Source: Staphylococcus cohnii subsp. cohnii (lineage in GTDB: Bacteria; Bacillota; Bacilli; Staphylococcales; Staphylococcaceae). Taken from it: 53,143 bases of DNA. Position numbers and translations under genes: made by a program. Shown one piece after another: positions 38,384 through 49,470 of the stretch. Where the stretch lies: contig NZ_PPQC01000068.1 of NCBI RefSeq assembly GCF_002902365.1, forward strand, positions 43,932 through 97,074, read 5' to 3'. How positions within the stretch are numbered: the first letter of the stretch is position 1; each line of letters opens with the position of its first letter. The notes beneath the pieces are model-generated. The model was not told the DNA's origin and searched no databases. It saw only the letters and a list, made by a program, of their open reading frames with translations.

Positions 38384-39202
38384 ATGAGTGAATATTTTGC
38401 TGAATTTTTGGGAACAGCAATACTTGTACTATTTGGGGGAGGCGTTGTTGCAAACGTCAACTTAAAAAGAAGTAATGGGAATGGCGCAGATTGGATCGTT
38501 ATTGCTACAGGTTGGGGATTAGCAGTTTCTATGGGAGTGTACGCTGTAGGTAATATATCAGGTGCACATTTAAATCCTGCAGTGACTTTAGCGTTTGCAA
38601 TGGATGGCGCGATTAATTGGTCTATGGTACCTGGTTATATCATCTGTCAAATCCTTGGTGGTATTGTTGGTGGTGCATTAGTTTGGCTAATGTATTTAGC
38701 TCAATGGAAAGCAACAGAAGATCAAGGTACAAAATTAGCTGTATTTTCTACAGCTCCTGCCATTAAGAACTATTTTGCAAACTTTATGAGTGAAATTATT
38801 GGCACAGCTATTTTAACAATGGGACTTTTATTCATCGGTATGAATAAAATTGCTGATGGGCTAAATCCATTAATTGTCGGTAGTTTAATCGTTGCAATTG
38901 GTTTAAGTCTAGGTGGTCCAACAGGCTATGCAATTAACCCAGCGCGTGATTTAGGTCCGCGTATTGCGCATGCCATTCTACCAATCTCAGGCAAAGGCGA
39001 TTCTAATTGGTCCTATGCAATTGTACCAGTGTTAGGCCCTGTAACTGGTGGTATGATTGGTGCGGTAATTTATAGATTATTTTATAAAGGTGCATTTGAT
39101 ACAATGTCAGTGGTTGCAATCGTATTATTAATCATCACACTTATTTTAGGTGTCGTATTAAATAAAGCGAAAAATGCTAAAGGTATTGAATCGATATATT
39201 AA
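38384..39202 (+). CDS. glpF: Glycerol uptake facilitator GlpF
   Basis: The aquaglyceroporin passes glycerol across the membrane. The 272-residue protein has six membrane helices and the two half-helix motifs N64-P65-A66 and N185-P186-A187. The arginine after the second motif (R188) completes the selectivity filter. AGGAGGAG precedes the ATG. It is the first gene of the glycerol operon, controlled by CcpA and GlpP elements upstream. Confidence 0.97.
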   Translation: MSEYFAEFLGTAILVLFGGGVVANVNLKRSNGNGADWIVIATGWGLAVSMGVYAVGNISGAHLNPAVTLAFAMDGAINWSMVPGYIICQILGGIVGGALVWLMYLAQWKATEDQGTKLAVFSTAPAIKNYFANFMSEIIGTAILTMGLLFIGMNKIADGLNPLIVGSLIVAIGLSLGGPTGYAINPARDLGPRIAHAILPISGKGDSNWSYAIVPVLGPVTGGMIGAVIYRLFYKGAFDTMSVVAIVLLIITLILGVVLNKAKNAKGIESIY

Positions 39203-39327
39203 TTACGTTTAATTTATTTGTATTTACGTTAAAATATAACTAGATATTATTATCATTGGATTAATATAAAATTATTAGTTGAGTGAACTAATAAAAAAAG
39301 GGTACAGAAAAGTATGTATATCAATGT

Positions 39328-39345
39328 GAATTACATATGTAATTC
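39328..39345. promoter_or_regulatory. Perfect palindrome before glpK
   Basis: GAATTACATATGTAATTC is an 18-base perfect palindrome 35 bases before glpK. It could be an operator or an mRNA hairpin. A second TTATTAGTT/AACTAATAA hairpin at about 39274-39292 is followed by A, not T, so it is not a plus-strand terminator. Confidence 0.35.
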
Positions 39346-39361
39346 GTGTTATGAACATTAG

Positions 39362-40882
<1,521 letters not shown>

Positions 40883-40909
40883 AAGAATTAGACTTATCTA
40901 AGTTTCTTA

Positions 40910-40918
40910 TGCTATAAT
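40910..40918 (+). promoter_or_regulatory. glpD promoter, extended -10
   Basis: TGC followed by TATAAT (40913-40918) forms an extended -10. A TTAGAC at 40888-40893 is a weak -35 with a 19-base spacer. The transcript would start near 40925, right at the shared glp 11-mer. Confidence 0.65.
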
Positions 40919-40924
40919 AAGGGT

Positions 40925-41004
40925 AAGTTAATATTATCGAGATGAGAATTGAGAGACACTGTTCGTACAATTATATATGTATGGGATAGGTCTCTCTTTT
41001 TTTA
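40925..41004 (+). promoter_or_regulatory. glpD leader: GlpP target and terminator
   Basis: AAGTTAATATT (40925-40935), identical to the glpF leader start, is followed by AGATGAGA. A terminator comes next: GAGAGAC (40951-40957) with GTCTCTC (40990-40996), then a long T-run. GlpP with glycerol-3-phosphate is expected to let transcription pass. Confidence 0.8.
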
Positions 41005-41029
41005 TTACTACTAGGAGGCGCTAGATTTT

Positions 41030-42703
41030 ATGAGTTTATCAACTTTGAAAAGAGAACAGATTAAGAAAGATTTAAAAAATGATACTTTTGATGTTGTCAT
41101 TATCGGTGGAGGTATTACTGGTGCAGGTATTGCATTAGATGCAACACAAAGAGGTATGAAGGTCGCGTTAGTAGAAATGCAAGACTTTGCACAAGGTACA
41201 AGTTCACGTTCAACAAAATTAGTCCATGGTGGTTTACGTTATTTGAAACAATTGCAAGTGGGCGTCGTAGCAGAAACTGGTCGTGAGCGTGCGATTGTAT
41301 ATGAAAATGGGCCTCATGTAACGACACCAGAACGCATGCTATTGCCAATGCATAAAGGTGGTTCAATGGGTAAATTCACCACAGCTATTGGTTTAACAAT
41401 GTATGACAGACTGGCAGGCGTGAAAAAATCAGAACGTAAAACAATGTTAAATGCTAAAGAAACGTTAGCAAAAGAGCCACTTGTTAAAAAATCAGGTTTA
41501 AAAGGTGGCGGATCTTACGTTGAATATCGTACCGACGATGCGCGTTTAACAATTGAAGTTATGAAACGTGCAGCTGAAAAAGGCGCAACAGTAATTAACC
41601 ACACGAAATCAGTACATTTCACATATGACTCAAATGAAAAGGTAAATGGTATTCAAGCTGAAGATCAAATTACTGGTGAAACTTACCCAATTAAGGCTAA
41701 AAAAGTAATCAATGCGAGTGGACCATGGGTAGACGAAGTGCGCAGTGGCGATTATGCACGTAATAACAAACAATTGCGCTTAACAAAAGGTGTTCATATT
41801 GTTATAGATCAATCGAAATTCCCATTAGGACAAGCAGTATATTTTGATACTGAAAAAGATGGACGTATGATTTTTGCGATTCCTCGTGAAGGCAAAGCAT
41901 ATGTAGGTACAACAGATACGTTTTATGATAATGATAAAACGTCACCATTAGCAACACAAGAAGATAGAGATTATTTAATCGACGCAATCAACTATATGTT
42001 CCCAGATGTAAATGTAGCAGATGAAGACATTGAATCATCATGGGCTGGCGTGAGACCATTAATTTTAGAAGAAGGTAAAGATCCTTCAGAAATTTCTCGT
42101 AAAGATGAAGTATGGGAAGGTAAATCTGGTTTACTCACGATTGCTGGTGGTAAATTAACCGGTTATCGCCATATGGCATTAGAAATTGTGGACTTATTAT
42201 CAAAACGCTTAAAATCAGAGTACGGTTTGAAATTTGATAAATGTGCTACAAAACACTTACCAATTTCTGGTGGAGATGTTGGTGGCAGTGCAAACTTTGA
42301 TAACTTTATTGATAAAAAAGTTGAAGATGCCAAAGCTTATCAAATAGATGATGCGACAGCACGTCATTTTGCAACGAAATATGGTTCGAATGTAGAAGAA
42401 TTATTCAAAATTACTCAAACAGCTCAATATCAAGAGTCTGGTTTACCATTAGATATTTATACAGAATTGATTTATTCTATCCAAAACGAAATGGTTCATC
42501 GCCCAACAGATTTCTTTATTCGTCGTACTGGTAAACTTTATTTCAAAATAGATGATGTTCTAAATTATAAAGAGCAAGTGATTGATGTAATGGCTGAGTT
42601 ACTTGGCTACACAGATATTCAAAAAGACTTGTTTACAAAAGAACTTCAAACTGCAATTGATGAAGCTCAAACAGGTAATAATCAACCTGTAGTTAAAGAA
42701 TAA
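41030..42703 (+). CDS. glpD: Aerobic glycerol-3-phosphate dehydrogenase
   Basis: The FAD-dependent, membrane-associated enzyme oxidises glycerol-3-phosphate to dihydroxyacetone phosphate and passes electrons to quinone. The 557-residue protein has the N-terminal FAD motif [15 protein letters not shown] near residues 24-38, [15 protein letters not shown] as substrate/FAD region and a C-terminal helical domain. AGGAGG precedes the ATG. It has its own promoter and a leader terminator controlled by GlpP. Confidence 0.97.
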   Translation: MSLSTLKREQIKKDLKNDTFDVVIIGGGITGAGIALDATQRGMKVALVEMQDFAQGTSSRSTKLVHGGLRYLKQLQVGVVAETGRERAIVYENGPHVTTPERMLLPMHKGGSMGKFTTAIGLTMYDRLAGVKKSERKTMLNAKETLAKEPLVKKSGLKGGGSYVEYRTDDARLTIEVMKRAAEKGATVINHTKSVHFTYDSNEKVNGIQAEDQITGETYPIKAKKVINASGPWVDEVRSGDYARNNKQLRLTKGVHIVIDQSKFPLGQAVYFDTEKDGRMIFAIPREGKAYVGTTDTFYDNDKTSPLATQEDRDYLIDAINYMFPDVNVADEDIESSWAGVRPLILEEGKDPSEISRKDEVWEGKSGLLTIAGGKLTGYRHMALEIVDLLSKRLKSEYGLKFDKCATKHLPISGGDVGGSANFDNFIDKKVEDAKAYQIDDATARHFATKYGSNVEELFKITQTAQYQESGLPLDIYTELIYSIQNEMVHRPTDFFIRRTGKLYFKIDDVLNYKEQVIDVMAELLGYTDIQKDLFTKELQTAIDEAQTGNNQPVVKE

Positions 42704-42781
42704 ATTTAAATATTGTAAGAATTTATCATTGAATACTCATATATATGGGTTCGTGGATTCAAACTATGAATAATAATTTCT

Positions 42782-42828
42782 CCCCTTCAAAGTAGACATT
42801 AAAAAATGTAAGCTTTGAAGGGGTTTTT
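42782..42828 (+). terminator. glpD terminator, repeat copy A
   Basis: CCCCTTCAAAG (42782-42792) pairs with CTTTGAAGGGG (42813-42823), with an inner ACATT/AATGT stem, then a T-run. The 40-base core (42783-42822) is repeated at 53104-53143 with three differences. The rest of the 42703-43018 gap has a TATAAT at 42973 without a well-placed -35 and nothing else. Confidence 0.85.
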
Positions 42829-43017
42829 ATATCTGAAATTTATAAAGTGGCACAGTGTTTTTTAGTAAGTTTTAAGATATAATGCATTACATTTTACTAA
42901 TAATAGCGTTGTAAAATGTAATAAAGCTTAATAGCATTGTATTTGAAAACAGTGTATTTTGAAGGTATATTGTATAATGTATGATGAATGAAACGAAACG
43001 TGATTTGGGGGTAAAAC

Positions 43018-43959
43018 ATGAGTGGAAATGAGTTTAAAATCACTGTTGCAGATGGGACAACTTTAGAGGTGAAATTGAATAAGGCAAAAAAAGATACGAT
43101 TGGTATTATTCACTTACTTCATGGTATGGCGGAACATATGGATAGATATGATGCGCTTGTTGAATCATTAAATCAACAAGGATATGACGTACTGCGACAC
43201 AACCATAGAGGGCATGGTAAAGATATAGAATCATACGAACGTGGTCATATTGATAGTATGGAGCAAGTAGCTGATGATACTTTTGAAATTGCACAGACAT
43301 TGTATTCTGATTCTATGCACACGCCATATATTATTTTAGGGCACTCTATGGGTTCTATTATCGCTAGAATTTTCACACAAAAATATCCTGATGTTGCACA
43401 AGGCATGATTTTATCAGGAACAATGCAGTACCCTAAATACCTAGGGAAACTCGTACAAATAGTTTTAAAACTTATCACTTTAATAACTGGAAAAAGACGG
43501 TGTTTAAAATGGTTAAACCAAATAATGTATAAAACCTTTAATAAGAATATAAAAAATAGTAAATCGAAAAATGATTGGTTATCCAGTGATGAGCAAGAAG
43601 TAGAAAAATTTGAAAAAGACCCTTATACTGGATTTTTAGTCTCAAATCAATTGATTTTTGAAACAGTAAAATATATGTTACAGACAAGTAAATTAAAAAA
43701 TATAAAGAAAATGAAATCAGGCTTACCCATTTTACTAATTTCTGGCAAAGATGATGCGATAGGTAATTATGGCAAAGGGATTAGACATTTAGGGAAACTA
43801 TATAAAAAAGGTAATATTCAACATATCACAGTACATTTATATAAAAATAAAAGACACGAAGTGTTATTTGAAAAAGATGCGACGACTACATGGCAGCATA
43901 TGTACGATTGGATAGAAAGACAAATTTTAAAAAAATATAACAGAGCAGATAAAGCATAG
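43018..43959 (+). CDS. Alpha/beta hydrolase, monoacylglycerol lipase-like
   Basis: The 313-residue serine hydrolase has an oxyanion region LLHGMAEHMDRY (about 33-44) and the nucleophile elbow GHSMG with S110. An aspartate in SGKDDAIGNYG and a histidine in NKRHEVLFE complete the triad. The family covers lysophospholipases and monoacylglycerol lipases. The middle insertion is unusually basic (TGKRRCLKW...), perhaps for membrane contact. It stands between glpD and miaA, and glycerol release from lipids would suit the neighbours, but this is inference. Confidence 0.88.
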   Translation: MSGNEFKITVADGTTLEVKLNKAKKDTIGIIHLLHGMAEHMDRYDALVESLNQQGYDVLRHNHRGHGKDIESYERGHIDSMEQVADDTFEIAQTLYSDSMHTPYIILGHSMGSIIARIFTQKYPDVAQGMILSGTMQYPKYLGKLVQIVLKLITLITGKRRCLKWLNQIMYKTFNKNIKNSKSKNDWLSSDEQEVEKFEKDPYTGFLVSNQLIFETVKYMLQTSKLKNIKKMKSGLPILLISGKDDAIGNYGKGIRHLGKLYKKGNIQHITVHLYKNKRHEVLFEKDATTTWQHMYDWIERQILKKYNRADKA

Positions 43960-43974
43960 AGAGAGTTGATATAA

Positions 43975-44922
43975 GTGCAGAGCGATAAACCATTCATCAT
44001 TGCATTAGTTGGTCCAACAGCTGTTGGTAAAACAGAATTGAGTATTGAATTGGCTAAAAAATTTAATGGTGAAATAATTAGTGGAGATTCCATGCAAGTA
44101 TATAAATATATGGATATTGGAACAGCAAAAATAAAACAAGAAGAGATGGCTGATATACCTCATCATATGATAGATATTTTGGAACCTGATGAAACTTTTT
44201 CTGCATATGATTTTAAAAATAGAGCTCAAAATTTAATTACTGAAATCACGGATAGAAATCATGTACCTATCATAGTTGGTGGCACAGGTCTGTATATCCA
44301 ATCATTAATCTATAATTATGCCTTCGAGGATGAAACGATATCTGAGGCACAACAAATTAAAGTCGACTATAAGTTAAACGAACTAGATTCATTTACAAAT
44401 GAAGCGTTGCATAATTATTTAGCGTCTATAGATAAGGTTTCAGCTGATAATATACACCCAAATAACCGAAAAAGAGTTCGAAGAGCTATTGAATATTATT
44501 TAAAAACAAAAAAACTTTTAAGTTCACGCAAGAAAAACCAACAATATACAGAAAATTATGATACATTATTAATAGGGATAGAAATGTCACGCGAAACTTT
44601 ATATCAAAGAATTAATAAACGTGTAGATATAATGTTGGAACGCGGATTACTAAATGAAGTGAAACAACTCGTTGAAGATGGTTTTGAAACTTGTCAAAGT
44701 ATGCAAGCTATCGGATATAAAGAGATGTTACCTGTAATTAAAAATGAGGCTAGTCTAGCCGAAGCAACAAATAAATTGAAAAAGCATTCTAGAAATTATG
44801 CTAAAAGACAAATGACTTGGTTCAAAAACAAGCTCGACGTAGTATGGTTAGATAGAGAGAAAATGTCACTTTCATTGATGTTAGATGAAGTTTCAGTTCA
44901 AATAAAGAAAAGGAGAACATAA
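43975..44922 (+). CDS. miaA: tRNA dimethylallyltransferase
   Basis: MiaA transfers the isopentenyl group to A37 of tRNAs, the first step before MiaB. The 315-residue protein has the P-loop GPTAVGKT at residues 13-20, the GDSMQVYKYMDIGTAK stretch and GGTGLYIQSL. The start is a GTG 16 bases after the hydrolase gene, with GAGAG upstream. hfq begins one base after its stop, the usual miaA-hfq pair. Confidence 0.97.
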   Translation: MQSDKPFIIALVGPTAVGKTELSIELAKKFNGEIISGDSMQVYKYMDIGTAKIKQEEMADIPHHMIDILEPDETFSAYDFKNRAQNLITEITDRNHVPIIVGGTGLYIQSLIYNYAFEDETISEAQQIKVDYKLNELDSFTNEALHNYLASIDKVSADNIHPNNRKRVRRAIEYYLKTKKLLSSRKKNQQYTENYDTLLIGIEMSRETLYQRINKRVDIMLERGLLNEVKQLVEDGFETCQSMQAIGYKEMLPVIKNEASLAEATNKLKKHSRNYAKRQMTWFKNKLDVVWLDREKMSLSLMLDEVSVQIKKRRT

Positions 44923-44923
44923 C

Positions 44924-45142
44924 ATGAATACAACAGAAAACATCCAAGATAAATTCCTAGGACAATTTAAGGCTGATCAAACGAAAGTTATCGTATTTTT
45001 AGTAAACGGTTTTCAAATGAAAGGTATTATTGAAGATTATGATGACAATTTAGTTTGTTTATTAACACAAGGAAAGCAACATCTTATTTATAAACATGCT
45101 ATCAGTACATTCACGCTTGATGATGCAGTAGAAGAAGCATAA
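44924..45142 (+). CDS. hfq: RNA-binding protein Hfq
   Basis: The 72-residue Sm-like protein has the Sm1 block (VNGFQMKGIIEDYD) and Sm2 block with the conserved Y56-K57-H58 in HLIYKHAIST. The ring-forming RNA chaperone has a limited role in staphylococci. Compared with S. aureus Hfq (77 residues) the Sm1-Sm2 link is diverged (DDNLVCLLTQ) and the acidic tail is short. AAAGGAGAAC precedes the ATG inside the miaA end. Confidence 0.95.
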   Translation: MNTTENIQDKFLGQFKADQTKVIVFLVNGFQMKGIIEDYDDNLVCLLTQGKQHLIYKHAISTFTLDDAVEEA

Positions 45143-45184
45143 TATAAAAAACAATTTATTTTTGCATACTTTAAATGAAAAAAA

Positions 45185-45217
45185 CTACACTTTGATATAA
45201 ATAATCAAGTGTAGCTT
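45185..45217. terminator. hfq/gpx terminator hairpin, copy 1
   Basis: CTACACTT and AAGTGTAG close a hairpin of about 11 bp with one extra T. Read on the minus strand it ends in a T-run of six. The 33-base unit is repeated at 45729-45761 with a single difference. Confidence 0.7.
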
Positions 45218-45728
45218 CGGACTGTCGACAAAGTCTCTGACTTTGTTGGCAGTTTTTTTGTGCACGCTTTCCGTGGGCACTGCCTTAGCCTGTATTCTTC
45301 GGCTAGTACTATTCCCGCAGGAGTCGGCATACATCACTGCCAATATTACACTAAAATATTATAATATATGTAAATTAAGCAATAGTGGTGTTTATTTTGA
45401 TGAATAAATCGATTGATAAAAGAGCTCAATATGAAATGATTTTTATTATGAATTAGTCCTTAATAATTATTGATTACATAGAGTCGGGACGATATTAGAT
45501 TTAAATTTTGTATATAAACTTGTCGAAGGCAAATATTGTCTTGATAATGGTAAACCATCAATAGATTCAGTCATTTTAGTAAAAATTATACAAGTCGTTT
45601 TCATGATATAGAATTATTTGAACAAATGCTTGAGAAAATACTCGAGATAGCTGGCAAAACCAACGATATAAATAAAAATAGACAAACCCTACGCATTAAT
45701 TTGCGCAAAGTTTGCCTACGGTATAAAG
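45218..45728. mobile_element. Remnant of an IS1182-family element
   Basis: A 511-bp insert between two copies of a 33-base hairpin. Near its left end is a stem of about 14 bp (CTGTCGACAAAGTC with GACTTTGTTGGCAG, 45222-45257), followed by a GC-richer stretch (about 45262-45345) of the kind found upstream of staphylococcal IS1182-type transposases. The remains of the transposase are at 45498-45665. Confidence 0.65.
45498..45665 (+). pseudogene. Truncated IS1182-family transposase fragments
   Basis: From 45498 one frame reads DLNFVYKLVEGKYCLDNGK, continuing PSIDSVILVKIIQ, like the N-terminal part of IS1182-type transposases. Then a shifted frame reads SRFHDIELFEQMLEKILE, which in intact relatives comes tens of residues later. 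So an internal deletion with frameshift has occurred, and most of the C-terminal catalytic region is gone. It is surely inactive. Confidence 0.7.
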
Positions 45729-45761
45729 CTACATTTTGATATAAATAATCAAGTGTAGCTT
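45729..45761. terminator. hfq/gpx terminator hairpin, copy 2
   Basis: The second copy of the 33-base hairpin unit (CTACATTTTGAT... to GTAGCTT), with one base different from copy 1. On the plus strand it continues as TTCTTATT. It lies just downstream of the minus-strand gpx gene. Confidence 0.7.
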
Positions 45762-45783
45762 TCTTATTGTATTATTGTTTTAT

Positions 45784-46257
45784 TTATAATAGCGCTTCAA
45801 TATCTGCTTCAATTTGACTTGGTTTTTTTTGTGGTGCGTAACGATTGGTTACTTTACCTTCTCTATCAATTAAAAATTTAGTGAAATTCCATTTGATTTT
45901 TTCATTGAAAAATCCATTTTGTTGTTCTGTTAGGAATTGATATAATGGGTGTTGATTTTCTCCTTTGACATCAATCTTTTCGTGCATTGGAAAAGACACG
46001 CCATAGTTAATTTTACAGTTTTGCGTAGCTTCTTCACCAGTGCCTGGTTCTTGACCTCCAAATTGATTACATGGAAAACCTAATACAACAAATCCTTGAT
46101 CTTTATAATTGTCGTATAAATGTTGTAATCCTTCAAATTGTGGTGTGAAGCCACATTCACTAGCAGTATTAACAATTAGCAACACTTTGTTTTTATATTC
46201 TTCTAATTTGTATGTTTCACCATTTGATTTTTGAACTTCTATATCGTATATAGTCAT
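45784..46257 (-). CDS. gpxA: Glutathione peroxidase family protein (thiol peroxidase)
   Basis: The 157-residue protein reduces hydroperoxides; in bacteria without glutathione it probably uses thioredoxin. The peroxidatic C35 is in [11 protein letters not shown] (a cysteine, not selenocysteine). The glutamine in [11 protein letters not shown] and the tryptophan in KWNFTKFL complete the active site. AGAGGTGA lies upstream of the ATG on the minus strand. It is known as bsaA in S. aureus at the same place. It is divergent from hflX. Confidence 0.94.
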   Translation of the reverse strand: MTIYDIEVQKSNGETYKLEEYKNKVLLIVNTASECGFTPQFEGLQHLYDNYKDQGFVVLGFPCNQFGGQEPGTGEEATQNCKINYGVSFPMHEKIDVKGENQHPLYQFLTEQQNGFFNEKIKWNFTKFLIDREGKVTNRYAPQKKPSQIEADIEALL

Positions 46258-46360
46258 ATAGCGTCACCTCTTATTAATAATTTAACATAATTTGAGAAGA
46301 TAGTCTTTATATAAACACTATGATAAAATGACAAAGAAAACTTTGAAAGAGGTGCATGTT

Positions 46361-47593
46361 ATGAGCCAACAAACACATACGACTAAAAAGAAATTAGAAT
46401 CAGCAATTTTAGTTGGAGTACAAGCTCAAACCGATGAAGTGTTTGATTTTGAATCAACAATGGAAGAATTAGCTTCATTGTCTGAAACATGCCAATTAAA
46501 TGTACAAGCTGAATTTACTCAGAACAGACAGCATTTTGATAATAAATACTACGTTGGAAAAGGTAAGTTAGAAGAAATTAAAGCATACGTAGAAATGAAT
46601 GAAATAGATGTAGTAGTTGCTAATGATGAATTGACAACGGCACAGTCAAAAACATTAAATGGTAATTTGAATGTTAAAATAATCGATAGAACGCAACTGA
46701 TTTTAGAAATTTTTGCACTTCGAGCACGAAGTAAAGAAGGTAAGTTACAAGTAGAATTGGCGCAATTAGATTACTTATTACCAAGACTCCAAGGTCATGG
46801 GCGTAGTTTATCAAGATTAGGTGGAGGCATTGGAACGAGAGGTCCTGGGGAAACTAAATTAGAAATGGACCGTCGTCATATTAGAACACGCATGAATGAA
46901 ATCAAACATCAATTAGAAACAGTGGTTGAACATCGTGAGCGTTATCGTAATAAACGTGAACAAAATAATGTGTTTCAAGTAGCGCTGATTGGTTATACAA
47001 ACGCAGGTAAATCATCTTGGTTTAATGCATTAGCTAATGAAGCAACCTATGAAAAGAATTTGCTTTTTGCTACGTTAGATCCTAAGACAAGACAAATTCA
47101 AATTAATGATGGATTTAATTTAATCATATCTGATACGGTTGGTTTTATTCAAAAACTACCAACTACACTTATCGCTGCGTTTAAATCGACTTTAGAAGAA
47201 GCAAAAGGTGCAGATTTGTTGTTACATGTCGTAGATGCGAGTCATCCTGAATATCGTGTTCAGTATGATACAGTTAACCAAATTATAGGTGATTTAGACA
47301 TGGGGCATATTCCACAAGCTATTATTTTTAATAAAAAAGATTTACATGAAGGTGCTGTCCCGACTACTAATTTACCATCAATATTTGTGTCAAGTAAAAA
47401 TGAAGCAGATGAAGAAAAAGTGAAACAACTACTTATTGAGCAAGTAAAATCAGCTTTAACTACTTATGAAGAAAAGGTACCAAGTGCTGATGCAGACAGA
47501 TTATATTTTTTAAAACAGCATACACTTGTCACTGAAATTAAATTTAATGAAACAGATGCAACTTATACTATAAAAGGTTTTAAAAAAGAATAG
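46361..47593 (+). CDS. hflX: GTPase HflX
   Basis: HflX is a ribosome-associated GTPase that splits stalled or hibernating ribosomes under stress. The 410-residue protein has the N-terminal HflX domain and glycine-rich linker (GGIGTRGPGETKLE), then the G domain with G1 GYTNAGKSS at 211-219, DTVGF as G3 and NKKD as G4. The frame is open from ATG 46328; ATG 46361 follows GAAAGAGGTG by six bases and is preferred. The next gene starts 14 bases after its stop. Confidence 0.94.
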   Translation: MSQQTHTTKKKLESAILVGVQAQTDEVFDFESTMEELASLSETCQLNVQAEFTQNRQHFDNKYYVGKGKLEEIKAYVEMNEIDVVVANDELTTAQSKTLNGNLNVKIIDRTQLILEIFALRARSKEGKLQVELAQLDYLLPRLQGHGRSLSRLGGGIGTRGPGETKLEMDRRHIRTRMNEIKHQLETVVEHRERYRNKREQNNVFQVALIGYTNAGKSSWFNALANEATYEKNLLFATLDPKTRQIQINDGFNLIISDTVGFIQKLPTTLIAAFKSTLEEAKGADLLLHVVDASHPEYRVQYDTVNQIIGDLDMGHIPQAIIFNKKDLHEGAVPTTNLPSIFVSSKNEADEEKVKQLLIEQVKSALTTYEEKVPSADADRLYFLKQHTLVTEIKFNETDATYTIKGFKKE

Positions 47594-47607
47594 GAAGAAG
47601 AATTACG

Positions 47608-48831
47608 ATGAAAAATACGAAGCAATTAATAGCTGAAACAGAAGCAAAACTAGAACCATATTTTAAAAAAATAGAAGAAATCGCTTATATTAATCAAGAA
47701 AAAGTGTTAGATGCATTCCATGCTGTTAAAGTATCTGAAAGTGACTTACTGGGAACAACGGGTTATGGTTATGATGATATAGGTCGAGATCATTTAGAAG
47801 CGGTTTATGCACATGCATTTAAGGCAGAAGACGCATTAGTACGTCCGCAAATTATTTCTGGCACACATGCGATCACGATTGCATTACAAAGTACTTTGAA
47901 ATATGGGGATGAGTTATTATATATCACTGGTGATCCTTACGATACGTTATTAGAAGTGATAGGTATCAATGGTAATGGCATAGAAAGTTTAAAAGAACAC
48001 GGGATACTATATAATAAGGTTGACTTAAAGCAGGGTGAAATTGATATTGATAAAGTATTAACTAAAATATCAACGCAAACTAAGGTGATTGCTATTCAGC
48101 GTTCGAAAGGTTATGATCAACGGCCATCCATAGATTTAACAAACATAGAAAATACGATTCAACAAATAAAGGCCAAATACCCTGAAATCATCATTTTTGT
48201 AGATAATTGCTATGGTGAATTTGTTGAAGAACGTGAACCTATAGAATGTGGCGCTGATTTAATGGCAGGTTCATTAATTAAAAACCCAGGTGGCGGTTTA
48301 GCTAAAATTGGTGGTTATATCGTAGGTAATGAAACATTAGTAGAAAGATGTGGTTACCGTTTAACCGCGCCAGGAATTGGTAAAGAAGCCGGTGCCTCTC
48401 TATATTCATTGCAAGAAATGTACCAAGGCTTTTTCTTAGCGCCTCATGTGGTTAGTCAGAGTTTGAAAGGTGCATTATTTACGAGTTTATTATTAGAAAA
48501 AATGAATATGCACACTTCACCTAGATTTGATGTGCCTAGAACAGATTTGATTCAAACGGTCACTTTTGATACGAAGGAACAGATGATTCAATTTTGTCAA
48601 AGTATTCAAGCAGCTTCCCCAATCAACGCACATTTTAGTCCTGAACCATCTTATATGCCAGGTTATGAAGATGATGTCATTATGGCTGCGGGTACCTTTA
48701 TTCAAGGTTCTTCAATTGAATTATCAGCGGATGGTCCAATTAGACCTCCATATGAAGCATATATACAAGGCGGCTTAACGTATGAACACATTAAGTTAGC
48801 AGTAACAAGAGCTGTTGAAAAGTTATTTTAA
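47608..48831 (+). CDS. PLP-dependent YnbB-like protein (methionine gamma-lyase/aluminium-resistance family)
   Basis: The 407-residue fold-type I PLP enzyme has the probable cofactor lysine K225 in GSLIKNPGGG and the aspartate in IIFVDNCYGEF. The family is annotated as aluminium-resistance protein or methionine gamma-lyase family, but the reaction is uncertain. It pairs with hflX in Bacillus (ynbA-ynbB) and precedes glnR-glnA there too. AGGAAGAAG precedes the ATG. Confidence 0.9.
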   Translation: MKNTKQLIAETEAKLEPYFKKIEEIAYINQEKVLDAFHAVKVSESDLLGTTGYGYDDIGRDHLEAVYAHAFKAEDALVRPQIISGTHAITIALQSTLKYGDELLYITGDPYDTLLEVIGINGNGIESLKEHGILYNKVDLKQGEIDIDKVLTKISTQTKVIAIQRSKGYDQRPSIDLTNIENTIQQIKAKYPEIIIFVDNCYGEFVEEREPIECGADLMAGSLIKNPGGGLAKIGGYIVGNETLVERCGYRLTAPGIGKEAGASLYSLQEMYQGFFLAPHVVSQSLKGALFTSLLLEKMNMHTSPRFDVPRTDLIQTVTFDTKEQMIQFCQSIQAASPINAHFSPEPSYMPGYEDDVIMAAGTFIQGSSIELSADGPIRPPYEAYIQGGLTYEHIKLAVTRAVEKLF

Positions 48832-48846
48832 TATCCTGAGAGAAAT

Positions 48847-48912
48847 GTCACATTGAATTGCATTTATTGCTATGACAAATAGCAAATTGTAATGTATATG
48901 TGGCTTTTTTTT
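48847..48912 (+). terminator. Composite terminator before glnR
   Basis: GTCACAT (48847-48853) pairs with ATGTGGC (48898-48904), enclosing TTGCTAT/ATAGCAA. Eight T follow. It separates the hflX-ynbB transcript from glnRA. Confidence 0.8.
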
Positions 48913-48998
48913 ATTAAATTAAAAAAATTTCGGAAAATTCAGCGATTAAATTGAACAAAACTGTCATAAAGCCAGTTAAATCAATGTTTTGAAGTGTA

Positions 48999-49015
48999 TG
49001 TTAGAAAACCTGACA
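48999..49015. promoter_or_regulatory. GlnR box of the glnRA operon
   Basis: TGTTAGAAAACCTGACA matches the GlnR/TnrA consensus TGTNAN7TNACA exactly, about 65 bases before the glnR start. TTGAAG at 48989 and an AT-rich -10 overlap it, giving autorepression in good nitrogen supply. A perfect AATTACT/AGTAATT hairpin (49024-49039) follows. Confidence 0.85.
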
Positions 49016-49080
49016 TATTTTTGAATTACTTTAGTAATTATGCTAAATTAAATACAAGTTCAAAAATAGAGGTGATTGGA

Positions 49081-49449
49081 TTGGAGTCAAAAGATACGAT
49101 ACGACGAAGCATGCCGGTCTTCTCTATGAGTGTTGTTACGAAATTAAGTGAACTAACTGCTAGACAAGTTCGCTATTATGAGACACATGAACTGATTAAA
49201 CCACATAGGTCAGAAGGAAATAAACGACTTTTTTCGTTAAACGATTTGGAACGCCTTTTAGAGATAAAAAGATTGATAGAAAAAGGCTTTAATTTAAAAG
49301 GTATTAAACAGATTTTAAATGACGAACAAGATCACCTTTCTGATGATGCACAAGAAACGAGAAAACAAATGATTGTTGATGCTACACAGAAACCACAACG
49401 AGAAGCGATTCCGATAAATCGTGGGGACTTATCTCGATTTATCAAATAA
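49081..49449 (+). CDS. glnR: Glutamine synthetase repressor GlnR
   Basis: The 122-residue MerR-type regulator represses glnRA when feedback-inhibited glutamine synthetase signals nitrogen excess. The DNA-binding region is LTARQVRYYETHELIKPHR (about 26-44), followed by the dimer helix and a C-terminal tail sensed by GlnA. The frame is open from 48994, but the TTG at 49081 follows AGAGGTGA by five bases, matches the family length and leaves the GlnR box upstream of the gene. Confidence 0.94.
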   Translation: MESKDTIRRSMPVFSMSVVTKLSELTARQVRYYETHELIKPHRSEGNKRLFSLNDLERLLEIKRLIEKGFNLKGIKQILNDEQDHLSDDAQETRKQMIVDATQKPQREAIPINRGDLSRFIK

Positions 49450-49470
49450 AATTAATGGGGGACATTTATA

